Assembly (NCBI GenBank): GCA_963746955.1
Contig: CAVVDR010000009.1
Location: 372,001-436,000, forward strand
DNA: 64,000 nt
From: DASQBT01 sp963746955
GTDB taxonomy: Bacteria; Pseudomonadota; Gammaproteobacteria; Burkholderiales; Thiobacillaceae
Reading direction: 5' to 3'
The translations under genes were made by a program, and so were the position numbers. Each line of letters starts with the position of its first letter. The stretch's first letter is position 1. Below the pieces are notes generated by a model. That model did no database searches and had not been told where the DNA came from. It worked only from the letters and a program-made list of their open reading frames with translations. Positions 16,709-25,083 of the stretch are shown here, piece by piece.

Positions 16709-19700
16709 TCATGCGTGACTTGCGACGCGATCATCGTCTCCATGTGGCGGAAGACGATGTCGATGCTTTCGAGATTTCCCATAAGCGCGTGGCGCAGTAC
16801 CCCATGCCGCCCCAATGAACAATGTTCCATACACCAGCAATGCGATCCGGGGAGCGTCGACCAGACTATCCACGACACCGACTATGATCCAGGCCGCGAT
16901 CGAGGCCAACAATACCGTGGCTTGGAGTTCTCCGTGCGCGACAATCCGAGTCAATCGAAGCAGCGCCAAAATCAGAATCAATGTGAACAAGGACATCCCC
17001 AGCCATCCCTGCTCGAACAGCAAATGCACCCAAAGATTCTTGGCATGCCAAACCAAGTGGTTGCCGGCTTTGAAGAACCAGAAATCTCCGCCATGGGAAA
17101 AATCGCCGTTGCTGAGAAGATTATGGCCGCTCTCATCCGTCAGGCGAACATTGTCCACATCAACCACAGTGCCGGGATTAGGATTGTAGAGAGAAAACTG
17201 CACCGGCCGTCGCGTCAGAAAATTTCCAGCGCCCACCTCACCGCTATTGAATGTCAGCTTGCGGCTCTGCCATTCCGGCGCACCTGGTTTGAAGTCCACC
17301 TTCAGCCATTGGCATCGGCGTGAATTGAACAGACTTTTTTCGCACAGCGAGGCTTCCAGGCCCGCTTTGGTGGAAGGTGAACGTACGGAAATTTCAAGTT
17401 TCAGGGTCTGCCCGGGACGCGGCTCAACCCGCTGGGCCATGTACAGCGTGCCTGCCGAATTGAGCGCAAGATAGGTGTTGCCCCCGCCCTCGGACATATA
17501 ACGATAACTCCCGGCCTGATCAGGCAACTGATTGGCCAGGCTGACAGCAGGGAAGCTGCCAAGCCCTTGTCCGAAAAGACTGGTCATCAACCCGGAATCG
17601 CGCATGTTCAGAACTTCGGCCCAGTGATGCAAGCGGATGCCGGCATCCGTGCCCGTCTGCTCAAGCCGCTCGCGCCAGAATACGCCGGAAACACCAATCG
17701 CAACCACCACGAACGTGAGCAAACCTATCACCAATGGCACAGCGGATCGGGCGCGACGCCTCTTCTGTTTGCGCCGTGCAACCCAGGTTCCCCAGATCAG
17801 AATCATGAGCGCCAGGACGAGTGCGATTGTTCCTCCACGTGCAACCGTGAAAGAAAGCGCGTAGGCGCCAAGCAGAAAAGTAGCACCGAGCAATGTCCGA
17901 AAAAGCAGATTGCGTTGCAGGAAGAACAGTCCCCAGATAAACGGCAGGGCCATGACCAGGTAAGCCTCGATGTGGCCGCCTCCGGTGTGCATGCTGGAGA
18001 AGCTGGCAGTCACCCGGTAGTCGGCCGTGGTCGCAGAACCGGCAAATAGGGCTTCTTCCCATATGGCCCATAGGCTCACTCCCATTACGCCCAAGGCCAT
18101 GCCGATCGAGAGTTCCATGAAGGCCTTTCCAGGGTCGGTCTGGGAGCGGAACAAGCCATAGACAACCAGTCCCCAGACCAGGCCCTTGGCCAGTCGAAGG
18201 CTATTGTAGTGGCTCCAATAAGCGGAAAACGAATTCGCGTCCAGAGGCTGCAAGGGCAAGAGCCCGATGAACAAACTCACGACCCAGACGAAAACAAGCA
18301 GGCAGAGCAATCCCCCCAGTTTGGGAACCGTCCATGCCGATGCCCTGAAATGGCCTTGCCACAAGGCAACAGCCAAGGTAACGAGCATCAGCAGGCCAAA
18401 CTCATCCCAGAAGAAACGGCCGGTCCAGGGAGCTAAATCCAGCAAGGCCAAGGCCGCGGGGACAACCACCAGCCACACAGATGGAAAGCGCCACAACAAG
18501 ACGCCATAGAGAACCAGCCCGATTGCCAGCCACGCCTGCATGAAAGGAAAGAGATACAGGCTGAAACCTGCGAGTCCAATTAACATTAACGCGACGAAAC
18601 GCCCGGCTACCGTCATCCCGGAACCTACGTGGCTTGTCCGTGCAGTAATCGGCTCCTGGAGATTATCGGCTTGCAGTGAAATGCCAGCATCTGATACAGA
18701 AGCTGATGTTTCTTGAGTTAGGACAGATATTGAATCCTTGGAACGGCTTGCCAGCCACATTCCCATAGCCAAGCCGGGGATGGCATAAAGCGCCTCCAAC
18801 ATCATCTGGAACCCTGGGTCGGGCAATGTCGCCAATGCAGCAACGAATAACGAAAGGATAACCGGCAGCGCCCACATTTTGATGACGCGTGAACCGCCTG
18901 CCAAAGTGTAGACAAATCCGACAGGCGCCCAGAGGATGGCGGTTTTAATTAGTTGATAGAAATGCCCCGGAAGACTGGAGAAATAAGCCAACGGGGCTTC
19001 AAGCCACAGATTTGGGTCAACCCGCCCATTGGCTTCCAATGGCACCAAGGTGGAGCCCAGCGCCAGTATAAGCAGAATACTCCATGGTAAGGGGAAGGCG
19101 AATCGCTCTGGGGCCATTGCCAAGACTGTTGGAGCACCCTGGCTTGCCACCGCCAGACCGGCCTTGCGCGCTATCTCGCTAAGCAATATCGCCACCGCGA
19201 TGAGTTGGTACAGGATGTCCCAGTAGGACAGGCCCAGAAACAAGCTGCCACTGGTATAGGCAACAAGGGAGGCGGTCAGCATTTGGCTGTAGTTCGTGAT
19301 CCAGCCTAGCCTGGGCGCTCGCCGTACGCGCCATCCGAGGCGAATGAGGCTCGCCATGGTGCCGAACAACAGCAGACACCAGATGCCGAAGGCGATGAAG
19401 CCGTGCTCTGCCATCATTTCCACGTAGGAGTTATGCCAGTCCATGGTGACCACCGCGTAGTGCCAGCCATCCGCGCCCACACCTGTTACAGGGAATGCCT
19501 GCGCGTGCTTGATGCCCGCCCGCCACACATGCAGCCGACTCTGGGCCGAAGCCTCGTGCTCGTGAGAAGCAATGGTTTCCATGCGCGCGAACCAAGCCTC
19601 GGGCAAGATGACCACAGCGAGTGCAATGCTTCCGGCCAGCAGCGGGATGGTCAGGTACTTGCGCTTGCTGTACCAGAGCATGACCACCAGGGTGGCAGCC

Positions 19701-20362
19701 AGCGTAACCAGCGCGCCTCGGGACCAGGAGGACAAGGCCGCCGCACCGCTGAGCGCAATGACGGCCATCAAAGCATAACGCAGCGCTTGGTGACGGGTTT
19801 CACGCAGCCACAATACAAGCAGCGGTATGTTCATGATGACCGCCACAGCAAACATGTTGTTGTCGTAATACTGGCTATCGGGCGGGCCGTATACCCGGTC
19901 GGCGAACCCGGTCATGACTGCCCAATAGCCCCCCTTGATAGTCACCAGCGCGAAGGATATTGAGATAGCGACGATTAGGAAGAAAAGCTTCTGTCGGGTG
20001 TCGATCAGTAGCAGGGTCAGCCCAACCACTAGGAAAATGCTGCTGATCTCGCCAAAACGGGGCCAGGCGGCCCATTGGACTTTGGCATGGTAGGTGGTGA
20101 ACAGAAAATAGGCCCACAAAGCGATCAGCGCAGCGATCCGCCAGTCTCGAGGCGGCAGTCGCCATTGGTGTTTTATCAACATTGCCACCACGACCGTCCC
20201 GAACAAGAGCTTGTAGACGGGGAAGGTGTGCATAAACCCGGAGGCATAGCCCTGCGGGTGCATGTAGCCAAACACTGCCAAAGCGAGCACGCCCAGCCAA
20301 GGGCGGTAGTACGCCACGATGATGCAGGCGATCAGTATGCAGAGGATGGCAAGATCACGCAC
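16709..20362 (-). CDS. Giant double O-antigen ligase-like membrane protein, exosortase-system type
   Basis: A 1217-residue membrane protein built from two Wzy/WaaL-like halves. Residues 1-~400 match the PEP-CTERM-associated O-glycosylation ligase type (MRDLAILCILIACIIVAYYR, GYMHPQGYASGFMHTFPVYK, and the periplasmic loop region SRLHVWRAGIKHAQAFPVTG). Residues ~420-560 form a short VanZ-like membrane segment (inference). Residues ~600-1180 are a second ligase-like domain (RLHHWAEVLNM, LFGQGLGSFP, NLWVHLLFEQGWLGM). This half has an inserted ~150-residue soluble segment (YLALNSAGTLYMAQRVEPRP ... LLSNGDFSHGGDFWFF) resembling a carbohydrate-binding beta-sandwich. GTG start. Typical single ligases are 400-450 residues, so this is a fusion. 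It probably polymerises or ligates an undecaprenyl-linked glycan in the periplasm. Confidence 0.8.
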   Translation of the reverse strand: MRDLAILCILIACIIVAYYRPWLGVLALAVFGYMHPQGYASGFMHTFPVYKLLFGTVVVAMLIKHQWRLPPRDWRIAALIALWAYFLFTTYHAKVQWAAWPRFGEISSIFLVVGLTLLLIDTRQKLFFLIVAISISFALVTIKGGYWAVMTGFADRVYGPPDSQYYDNNMFAVAVIMNIPLLVLWLRETRHQALRYALMAVIALSGAAALSSWSRGALVTLAATLVVMLWYSKRKYLTIPLLAGSIALAVVILPEAWFARMETIASHEHEASAQSRLHVWRAGIKHAQAFPVTGVGADGWHYAVVTMDWHNSYVEMMAEHGFIAFGIWCLLLFGTMASLIRLGWRVRRAPRLGWITNYSQMLTASLVAYTSGSLFLGLSYWDILYQLIAVAILLSEIARKAGLAVASQGAPTVLAMAPERFAFPLPWSILLILALGSTLVPLEANGRVDPNLWLEAPLAYFSSLPGHFYQLIKTAILWAPVGFVYTLAGGSRVIKMWALPVILSLFVAALATLPDPGFQMMLEALYAIPGLAMGMWLASRSKDSISVLTQETSASVSDAGISLQADNLQEPITARTSHVGSGMTVAGRFVALMLIGLAGFSLYLFPFMQAWLAIGLVLYGVLLWRFPSVWLVVVPAALALLDLAPWTGRFFWDEFGLLMLVTLAVALWQGHFRASAWTVPKLGGLLCLLVFVWVVSLFIGLLPLQPLDANSFSAYWSHYNSLRLAKGLVWGLVVYGLFRSQTDPGKAFMELSIGMALGVMGVSLWAIWEEALFAGSATTADYRVTASFSSMHTGGGHIEAYLVMALPFIWGLFFLQRNLLFRTLLGATFLLGAYALSFTVARGGTIALVLALMILIWGTWVARRKQKRRRARSAVPLVIGLLTFVVVAIGVSGVFWRERLEQTGTDAGIRLHHWAEVLNMRDSGLMTSLFGQGLGSFPAVSLANQLPDQAGSYRYMSEGGGNTYLALNSAGTLYMAQRVEPRPGQTLKLEISVRSPSTKAGLEASLCEKSLFNSRRCQWLKVDFKPGAPEWQSRKLTFNSGEVGAGNFLTRRPVQFSLYNPNPGTVVDVDNVRLTDESGHNLLSNGDFSHGGDFWFFKAGNHLVWHAKNLWVHLLFEQGWLGMSLFTLILILALLRLTRIVAHGELQATVLLASIAAWIIVGVVDSLVDAPRIALLVYGTLFIGAAWGTAPRAYGKSRKHRHRLPPHGDDDRVASHA

Positions 20363-20519
20363 GCGGGGAAAGTGTTGTCTGCTGTCTGATCAATCCTAAC
20401 GCCGAAACGCTAGCGAAGTGATTGCAGGCTTTTCCGTCAGCAGTGAGTGGCCCGCGGCGCTCTTACAAGCACGGGCCGCGGTCAGAAAGGACGAAGCTGC
20501 TCGCAGGCCTGGGCCAGGT

Positions 20520-21170
20520 CTAAGCCGTAGCGCCCCGCGGCCGCCGACTCACGGCGCTCCATGCCAAGGCGGCCAATCCGATTCCCAGCAGGGCCAAGCT
20601 GCCCGGCTCCGGTACGGTTAAGGCATTTGATACGCTATAGGTGCCGTTCACGGGCGTAAAGCTTGTGTCCTGCAAATTTGTCCCGCCCACTACCCTAATA
20701 ACCCGCGTGATAGTGTAGGTCTTGGTAAAGCTGGCAGGGTTTGTTCCAGGAAATGTGGAACTAAAATCGATCACATAACGGCACGTGTCGGTTGACGCGC
20801 CACAACCGGGTATCGCAGTGAATACGGTATGCAGGTTGCCGTTGAGCCCTTCCACGAAGTGGCCTGTTATCTGGTTCGGCGGCGTTTTACCGTCGCTGAA
20901 GTCGACCGTTGTCACCCGGGCGTTGATGTCGCCTGCGGTGAAGGATTGCGAACCGATAGTGCTGGATACATTCGTCTCCAGGTCAGAGACTGTTACTGTG
21001 TGGCCGCCATTGGTGCCCAGATTGGTGAACGTGAACGACCCGCTGCCGGTTCCAGTCGCACCTTGAAACAGGCCAATCTGGTAAAGTGCGGCATAGGCCG
21101 GTGCACTCCCTGCCAACGCCAGCACTAAACCGAACAACACCTTGCGGCCTGCGCATCTTGGATGGTTCAT
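20520..21170 (-). CDS. PEP-CTERM sorting domain protein (A)
   Basis: A 216-residue secreted protein. The signal peptide (VLFGLVLALAGSAPAYA) precedes a Thr/Ser/Gly-rich body with no recognised domain and two Cys in PGCGASTDTCRY. The C-terminus is a textbook PEP-CTERM signal: VPEPGSLALLGIGLAALAWS followed by an Arg-rich end. Exosortase would cut near the PEP motif and the protein would reach the surface or matrix. A sigma-54 promoter lies 55-70 bp upstream. Confidence 0.92.
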   Translation of the reverse strand: MNHPRCAGRKVLFGLVLALAGSAPAYAALYQIGLFQGATGTGSGSFTFTNLGTNGGHTVTVSDLETNVSSTIGSQSFTAGDINARVTTVDFSDGKTPPNQITGHFVEGLNGNLHTVFTAIPGCGASTDTCRYVIDFSSTFPGTNPASFTKTYTITRVIRVVGGTNLQDTSFTPVNGTYSVSNALTVPEPGSLALLGIGLAALAWSAVSRRPRGATA

Positions 21171-21236
21171 TAGTTATGCTCCTAGTAGCTCTAGCTGTTT
21201 GCACTGCGGCTCAACAGCGCGTCTGGATGGAAAATC

Positions 21237-21252
21237 AGCAAGTTCCGTGCCC
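21237..21252 (-). promoter_or_regulatory. Sigma-54 (RpoN) promoter for PEP-CTERM gene A
   Basis: On the minus strand the site reads GGGCACGGAACTTGCT against the consensus TGGCACGNNNNTTGCW: 15 of 16 positions fit, with exact GG-N10-GC spacing. The expected transcription start is ~55 nt before the ATG. The element ATTGTTTTG begins 27 bp upstream of this site (plus positions 21271-21279). Confidence 0.85.
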
Positions 21253-21282
21253 TCCACAGTGACTTGCTTACAAAACAATATC

Positions 21283-21711
21283 TTATTGTATGTGAGCATA
21301 GGTCTTTAGCGCAGAAGTCGGGGCAACTGTAAAGAATTCTGACGGCCATTTACCCGAGCCGGCCATTCTCAGATTATACCGTGGAACCGTGAACGGGCCG
21401 CGTGCCGTGTCAGGGAGCACGGCGTACGAGGCGGTGATCACGAAATTGGCGAACAAGACGCCCAACACGACGAGCCGCCAGTCAAACGGCAGGTTCGGCC
21501 ATTGCCGGCGACGCCGGAATTCGAGCGCGGCCGCAAGACAGGTGACGACGAACGGTGCCTTGTAGGCCGGGAGCCGCGCAGCCCATTCGCCGCCATAGGC
21601 CTGCGGGTGCGTCGCGCCCAAGAGCGCCAGTCCGCCGCCGCCCGTCCAGGGCTTGCGCCAAGCTATCACGGCCAAGGCCAGCAGCACTACAAAAAGGCTC
21701 ATATCCCGCAT
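21283..21711 (-). pseudogene. Truncated O-glycosylation ligase paralogue
   Basis: About 142 residues starting MRDMSLFVVLLALAVIAWRK. The first ~95 residues align without gaps of note to the N-terminus of the 1217-residue ligase nearby (MRD start, PW..G, HPQ.Y, LPAYK against FPVYK, then RRQWPNLPFDWR against KHQWRLPPRDWR). The rest of a ~420-residue ligase is missing and the last ~45 residues are unrelated. It is most likely the 5' remnant of a deleted second ligase gene, perhaps the original partner of the VanZ gene upstream. Expression cannot be judged. Confidence 0.7.
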
Positions 21712-21733
21712 CGTCAGCCTTTGGCAGCAGGGA

Positions 21734-23233
21734 TCAAGTCTTGCCTCTGCTCCCCTGCGTCGCACGCTGTGGGGACCGGGTGTGCCGCCCCCCATTCATA
21801 GATGATGCAGCCCTTCCGGATTTCACGGCCAGCAACTTGCGGGAAAGTATGATTCTGATAACGACAAAACCCAAGACGCCACCCAGCCATTGCAGAACGA
21901 TGTCCATGCTGTCCGGATTCTTTTCCGGCAGAGCGAGCCGCCCTACGACAATGACCAGAGCGGTGCATGCGATCAATGCCATTGAGAGGAACGTCGCATA
22001 CCCACGCCACATCCATTTCAGTCGAGAGACAAACCAGGCCAGGATGGCACCTAGCGGAACGAAGAAAATTACCTTATGCAATACCTCGGTCGCCGCGCGA
22101 TATTCAGTGCCGTAGTAGTAGGCCTCGAAGGGTACACGCGTCATGAAACCATGCAGACGCTCGCGCAGGAAAGCGCCATCCGTCCTGAAATGGAAGGGAT
22201 ACCAGAACAACGCCGCCAGGCCGATCATCCACGACAATGCAAACGCCAGCGGCAGCACGGTCTTGATTATGTCCGACGTCGCAGTCGTCCCTTTGATTTC
22301 AACGCCTGGCCGCAGGCTGGCAACATATTTCGCACCCAGCAGAACTCCCGCTCCCCCACCTAGGGCGGCGGTAATCACCTCGGTGACATCGGAGACCCGG
22401 GAATACACAAACAGTTGCAGGACTTCCAGCAGTGTCGCGCCGCCAATGGTCATCCCCCATACACGCAAACTGCTGCGTTTGCCGCTGATTTGCCAGAAGA
22501 ATGCAGGCGGCGCCCACATCAAGGCATCCATTGTCACGTTGAAAAGCGCCAGGCTGGGGTCCGGCGGCAAACCGCCAAACGGGATCAGGATCAGCTTGCC
22601 TTCCCGCCATTTGTGAAAAATCTCAACCGCGCTGATTGTGAGATCCAAAGGCAGAACCCCGTAAACATACACTGCGGCGACGTAGGCCCAGGCTAGGCGT
22701 TCGGCAAATGTCGCCGGCTCCTTGATGCGTCTCCAGTCTACATACCAGCCCGAGAGCCTTGCCCCGAAAACCCACCAGCCGACTACGCCGATCACGGTGC
22801 CCATGCTTTCCGCGATGATGTCATTTATGGAGACCGTGCGTGGCGGAAAGAAAATCTGGGTAAATTCAATGCCCACGCTCAGTGCCACGCCTGCGGCCAG
22901 CACGACGAGCGTAGCCATTGATCTGGCCAACAATCCTTGCGGCCACATCGCTCCAAGCCAGAGAAACGCCAAAGGAATGAACAGCAGGATGTTGGCTACC
23001 CAATCGGCTCGCGAACCAATTGCCAAGTCCAGGTGGGGAATCCCACGAAAGCGTGCCACTGCCCGCGCCCATGGTTGGGCATGAAAATGCAGGGGAACCA
23101 GACTGCCGTAAATCACAAAGGCCAGATAGAGAAGCGCCAATAGGAACAGTGTCGGACGGACAACCCGCAAGTCTCCGCCCCTTGCGCCCAACATCGCCTC
23201 AGCGTCGATTGACATAGGCCTCAAAGCCGGCAT
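21734..23233 (-). CDS. VanZ-family membrane protein with two VanZ domains
   Basis: A 499-residue membrane protein with about 12 hydrophobic segments, containing two copies of the VanZ layout. The first has DWVANILLFIPLAFLWLGAM and SVGIEFTQIFFPPRTVSIND; the second has LHKVIFFVPLGAILAWF with the matching LEVLQLFVYSRVSDVTEV. VanZ-like proteins are frequent in exosortase/PEP-CTERM polysaccharide loci but have no agreed biochemical role. Two ATGs (23233, 23215) are possible; AAGGGAG precedes the first. The 5' end overlaps the beta-helix gene by ~35 bp, so they are coupled. The 3' ~20 residues (MNGGRHTRSPQRATQG) look unrelated to VanZ, consistent with a rearranged downstream junction. Confidence 0.82.
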   Translation of the reverse strand: MPALRPMSIDAEAMLGARGGDLRVVRPTLFLLALLYLAFVIYGSLVPLHFHAQPWARAVARFRGIPHLDLAIGSRADWVANILLFIPLAFLWLGAMWPQGLLARSMATLVVLAAGVALSVGIEFTQIFFPPRTVSINDIIAESMGTVIGVVGWWVFGARLSGWYVDWRRIKEPATFAERLAWAYVAAVYVYGVLPLDLTISAVEIFHKWREGKLILIPFGGLPPDPSLALFNVTMDALMWAPPAFFWQISGKRSSLRVWGMTIGGATLLEVLQLFVYSRVSDVTEVITAALGGGAGVLLGAKYVASLRPGVEIKGTTATSDIIKTVLPLAFALSWMIGLAALFWYPFHFRTDGAFLRERLHGFMTRVPFEAYYYGTEYRAATEVLHKVIFFVPLGAILAWFVSRLKWMWRGYATFLSMALIACTALVIVVGRLALPEKNPDSMDIVLQWLGGVLGFVVIRIILSRKLLAVKSGRAASSMNGGRHTRSPQRATQGSRGKT

Positions 23234-24530
23234 TGACTCCCTTCCCCCAGGCGCCGACCTGAGCCGGGTCGGATCGCCCCGAGTCCCAGTCTGGATAGAC
23301 GGAAAAGGCTGCCCAGCCCACCCGGGGCAGCTCTTGTTTAGGGTGCGCCATGTTCATCAATGCTGTGCTGAGCCGGGCTGCCGGGTACAGCTTGTCCAAG
23401 CCGCTTTGAAAGGGCAGAGTCACATTGTGCATTGACTCCCCACCCTGCAAGGGATTGCCGGCCGCGACCAGATTGCCCACCACCCGTTGGGAATAGTGTT
23501 CAGTTGACGACGACTTCTCACGGATTACGATGCCTGCGTCTCGCGCCAACACCGTGTTGTAGAAAATATCCATATCACGTGGAATGTCGTTATGGGGCTG
23601 GATATGCACGCCGTCCCCATGGGGGTTGATGAAGACATTGTCGTACAAAGCTAGTCGTCCCTCCACCTGAAACAAGGCTTCGGTGGGGTTGTCCACGAAC
23701 ACGTTGCCGTACATGAGGTAGCGATCGTCTGTCCCCGGCCCCTGTAGCGGCCAGTGGCCCAACAGCACATTGGGTCTTGCCATTGCACCGACGGATGCAT
23801 TGCGGGATTTGCCAAACAGATTGTCGCGGATGATGGTCACGGAAGGTTCCTTAGGCGCACCTTCCAGTAGTGGGCGCGGTTTTTGATGCTTGATCTGAAG
23901 GTCATAGCCCAAGCTGTCCACCACCTCGTTGGCTTCTATGAGCCCCGCCCAGAAAGGCGCCGAACCGTCGGAATTGCCCAGATACATGCCGGTTCCAGCG
24001 CCTTCGATCACGTTGCCACGGATCACCCATCCCCAGGCCGGACACTTGGTGGAGATACCGACAGTCTGCTGGTTGTTGCCATGGCCGACGATGTGCAGGT
24101 TTTCCAGGGTGATGTGATGGGCAAAGCGGCTGTGCCCTTCCGCCTTCACGCCATCAACCGGCAGATTCATTCCGTCCAGCATCAGGTTTCGAATAACAAT
24201 GTAGGCCGCGTTCACCAAGCTGACCGTGTTGGCTCCCCTGCGGCCAAGAAATACAGCGGCCGCCTCTTGTTCCGGCCCGGTGATGGTTATGGGCTGGTCC
24301 GGCCGACCCTGCAATTCATGGACCAGCAACCCATGCGGATAGATGCCCGATGAAAGTTGGAGGGTATCCCCAGAGGCAAGCGATCGGACTAATCCGACAT
24401 AGTTCTCCGGGGTCCCCTGGATAACACGCGCCCCAGCAAACCCTACCCAAATCGATAGCGCCATCGCCAGCACGCCGGCAATGGCCATCGACCTGGAGCT
24501 AGATTTGTTCTGTGCCGATCGCGTCGCCAT
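23199..24530 (-). CDS. Secreted right-handed parallel beta-helix protein
   Basis: A 443-residue protein with an N-terminal signal sequence (MAIAGVLAMALSIWVGFAGA after a basic leader) followed by many short Asn/Gly/Val-rich rungs such as RNLMLDGMNLPVDGVKAEGH, HITLENLHIVGHGNN, RGNVIEGAGTGMYLGN and YDNVFINPHGDGVHI. This is the parallel beta-helix (pectate-lyase-like) pattern of polysaccharide lyases, epimerases and hydrolases. Catalytic residues cannot be assigned with confidence. It overlaps the end of aroK by 32 bp and the start of the VanZ gene, so it belongs to the same transcript. A role in trimming or modifying the exopolysaccharide is likely but inferred. Confidence 0.82.
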   Translation of the reverse strand: MATRSAQNKSSSRSMAIAGVLAMALSIWVGFAGARVIQGTPENYVGLVRSLASGDTLQLSSGIYPHGLLVHELQGRPDQPITITGPEQEAAAVFLGRRGANTVSLVNAAYIVIRNLMLDGMNLPVDGVKAEGHSRFAHHITLENLHIVGHGNNQQTVGISTKCPAWGWVIRGNVIEGAGTGMYLGNSDGSAPFWAGLIEANEVVDSLGYDLQIKHQKPRPLLEGAPKEPSVTIIRDNLFGKSRNASVGAMARPNVLLGHWPLQGPGTDDRYLMYGNVFVDNPTEALFQVEGRLALYDNVFINPHGDGVHIQPHNDIPRDMDIFYNTVLARDAGIVIREKSSSTEHYSQRVVGNLVAAGNPLQGGESMHNVTLPFQSGLDKLYPAARLSTALMNMAHPKQELPRVGWAAFSVYPDWDSGRSDPAQVGAWGKGVNAGFEAYVNRR

Positions 24531-25050
24531 AGCCCTGTTCGAGCAGTTGGCGTTTCAGTTTTTCAGTCAGGCTGTGCACGCTCTGTCTGCCGGTATCCAC
24601 AACAATATCAGCCACTTCCCGATAAAGCGGGTCCCGGGTTTGGTACAACTCCTTCAGTGTTAGCAGGCGATTACTGGTTTGCAGCAGGGGGCGATTCTTG
24701 TCATGGCGGGTGCGCTGGTAAAGGTCTTCCGGACGGCCGTGCAGGTAAATTACGGTGCCACGGGACTTGAGTCGTTCCCGATTACTTGCGGTCATAACGG
24801 CCCCGCCTCCGGTTGCCAGAACAATGTCCCGCTGGAGGGTCAGGCCATCAAGGGTTTCTTCTTCGCGTTTGCGGAAACCGGCCTCGCCCTCGATCTCGAA
24901 TATAACGGGAATGCGAACGCCTGTACGCTCTTCGAGCGCATGGTCCGCGTCACAGAATGTCTTATCAAGTTGCCTGGCAAGGGCTTTCCCGATGGTGGTC
25001 TTGCCCGCCCCCATCAGCCCCACCAGAAAAATATTGTCGAGCTTGCCCAT
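24499..25050 (-). CDS. aroK: Shikimate kinase
   Basis: A 183-residue shikimate kinase. The P-loop GLMGAGKTTIGKALA is at residues 11-25, the shikimate-binding DADHALEE and FRKREEETL follow, then ATGGGAV and the lid Arg region RTRHDKNRPLL. It phosphorylates shikimate for aromatic amino-acid synthesis. It follows pilQ as in many beta/gammaproteobacteria, but aroB, which usually comes next, is absent here and the beta-helix gene overlaps its 3' end. Confidence 0.95.
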   Translation of the reverse strand: MGKLDNIFLVGLMGAGKTTIGKALARQLDKTFCDADHALEERTGVRIPVIFEIEGEAGFRKREEETLDGLTLQRDIVLATGGGAVMTASNRERLKSRGTVIYLHGRPEDLYQRTRHDKNRPLLQTSNRLLTLKELYQTRDPLYREVADIVVDTGRQSVHSLTEKLKRQLLEQGYGDAIGTEQI

Positions 25051-25083
25051 GCCCGCATTGTAGCGGACATGGGCAGGTGAGGA

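Noticed and set aside
20452..20481. Hairpin CCGCGGC / GCCGCGG after PEP-CTERM gene A
   Set aside because: The 7-bp stem has a 16-nt loop and no T-run on the transcribed strand, so I do not call it a terminator.
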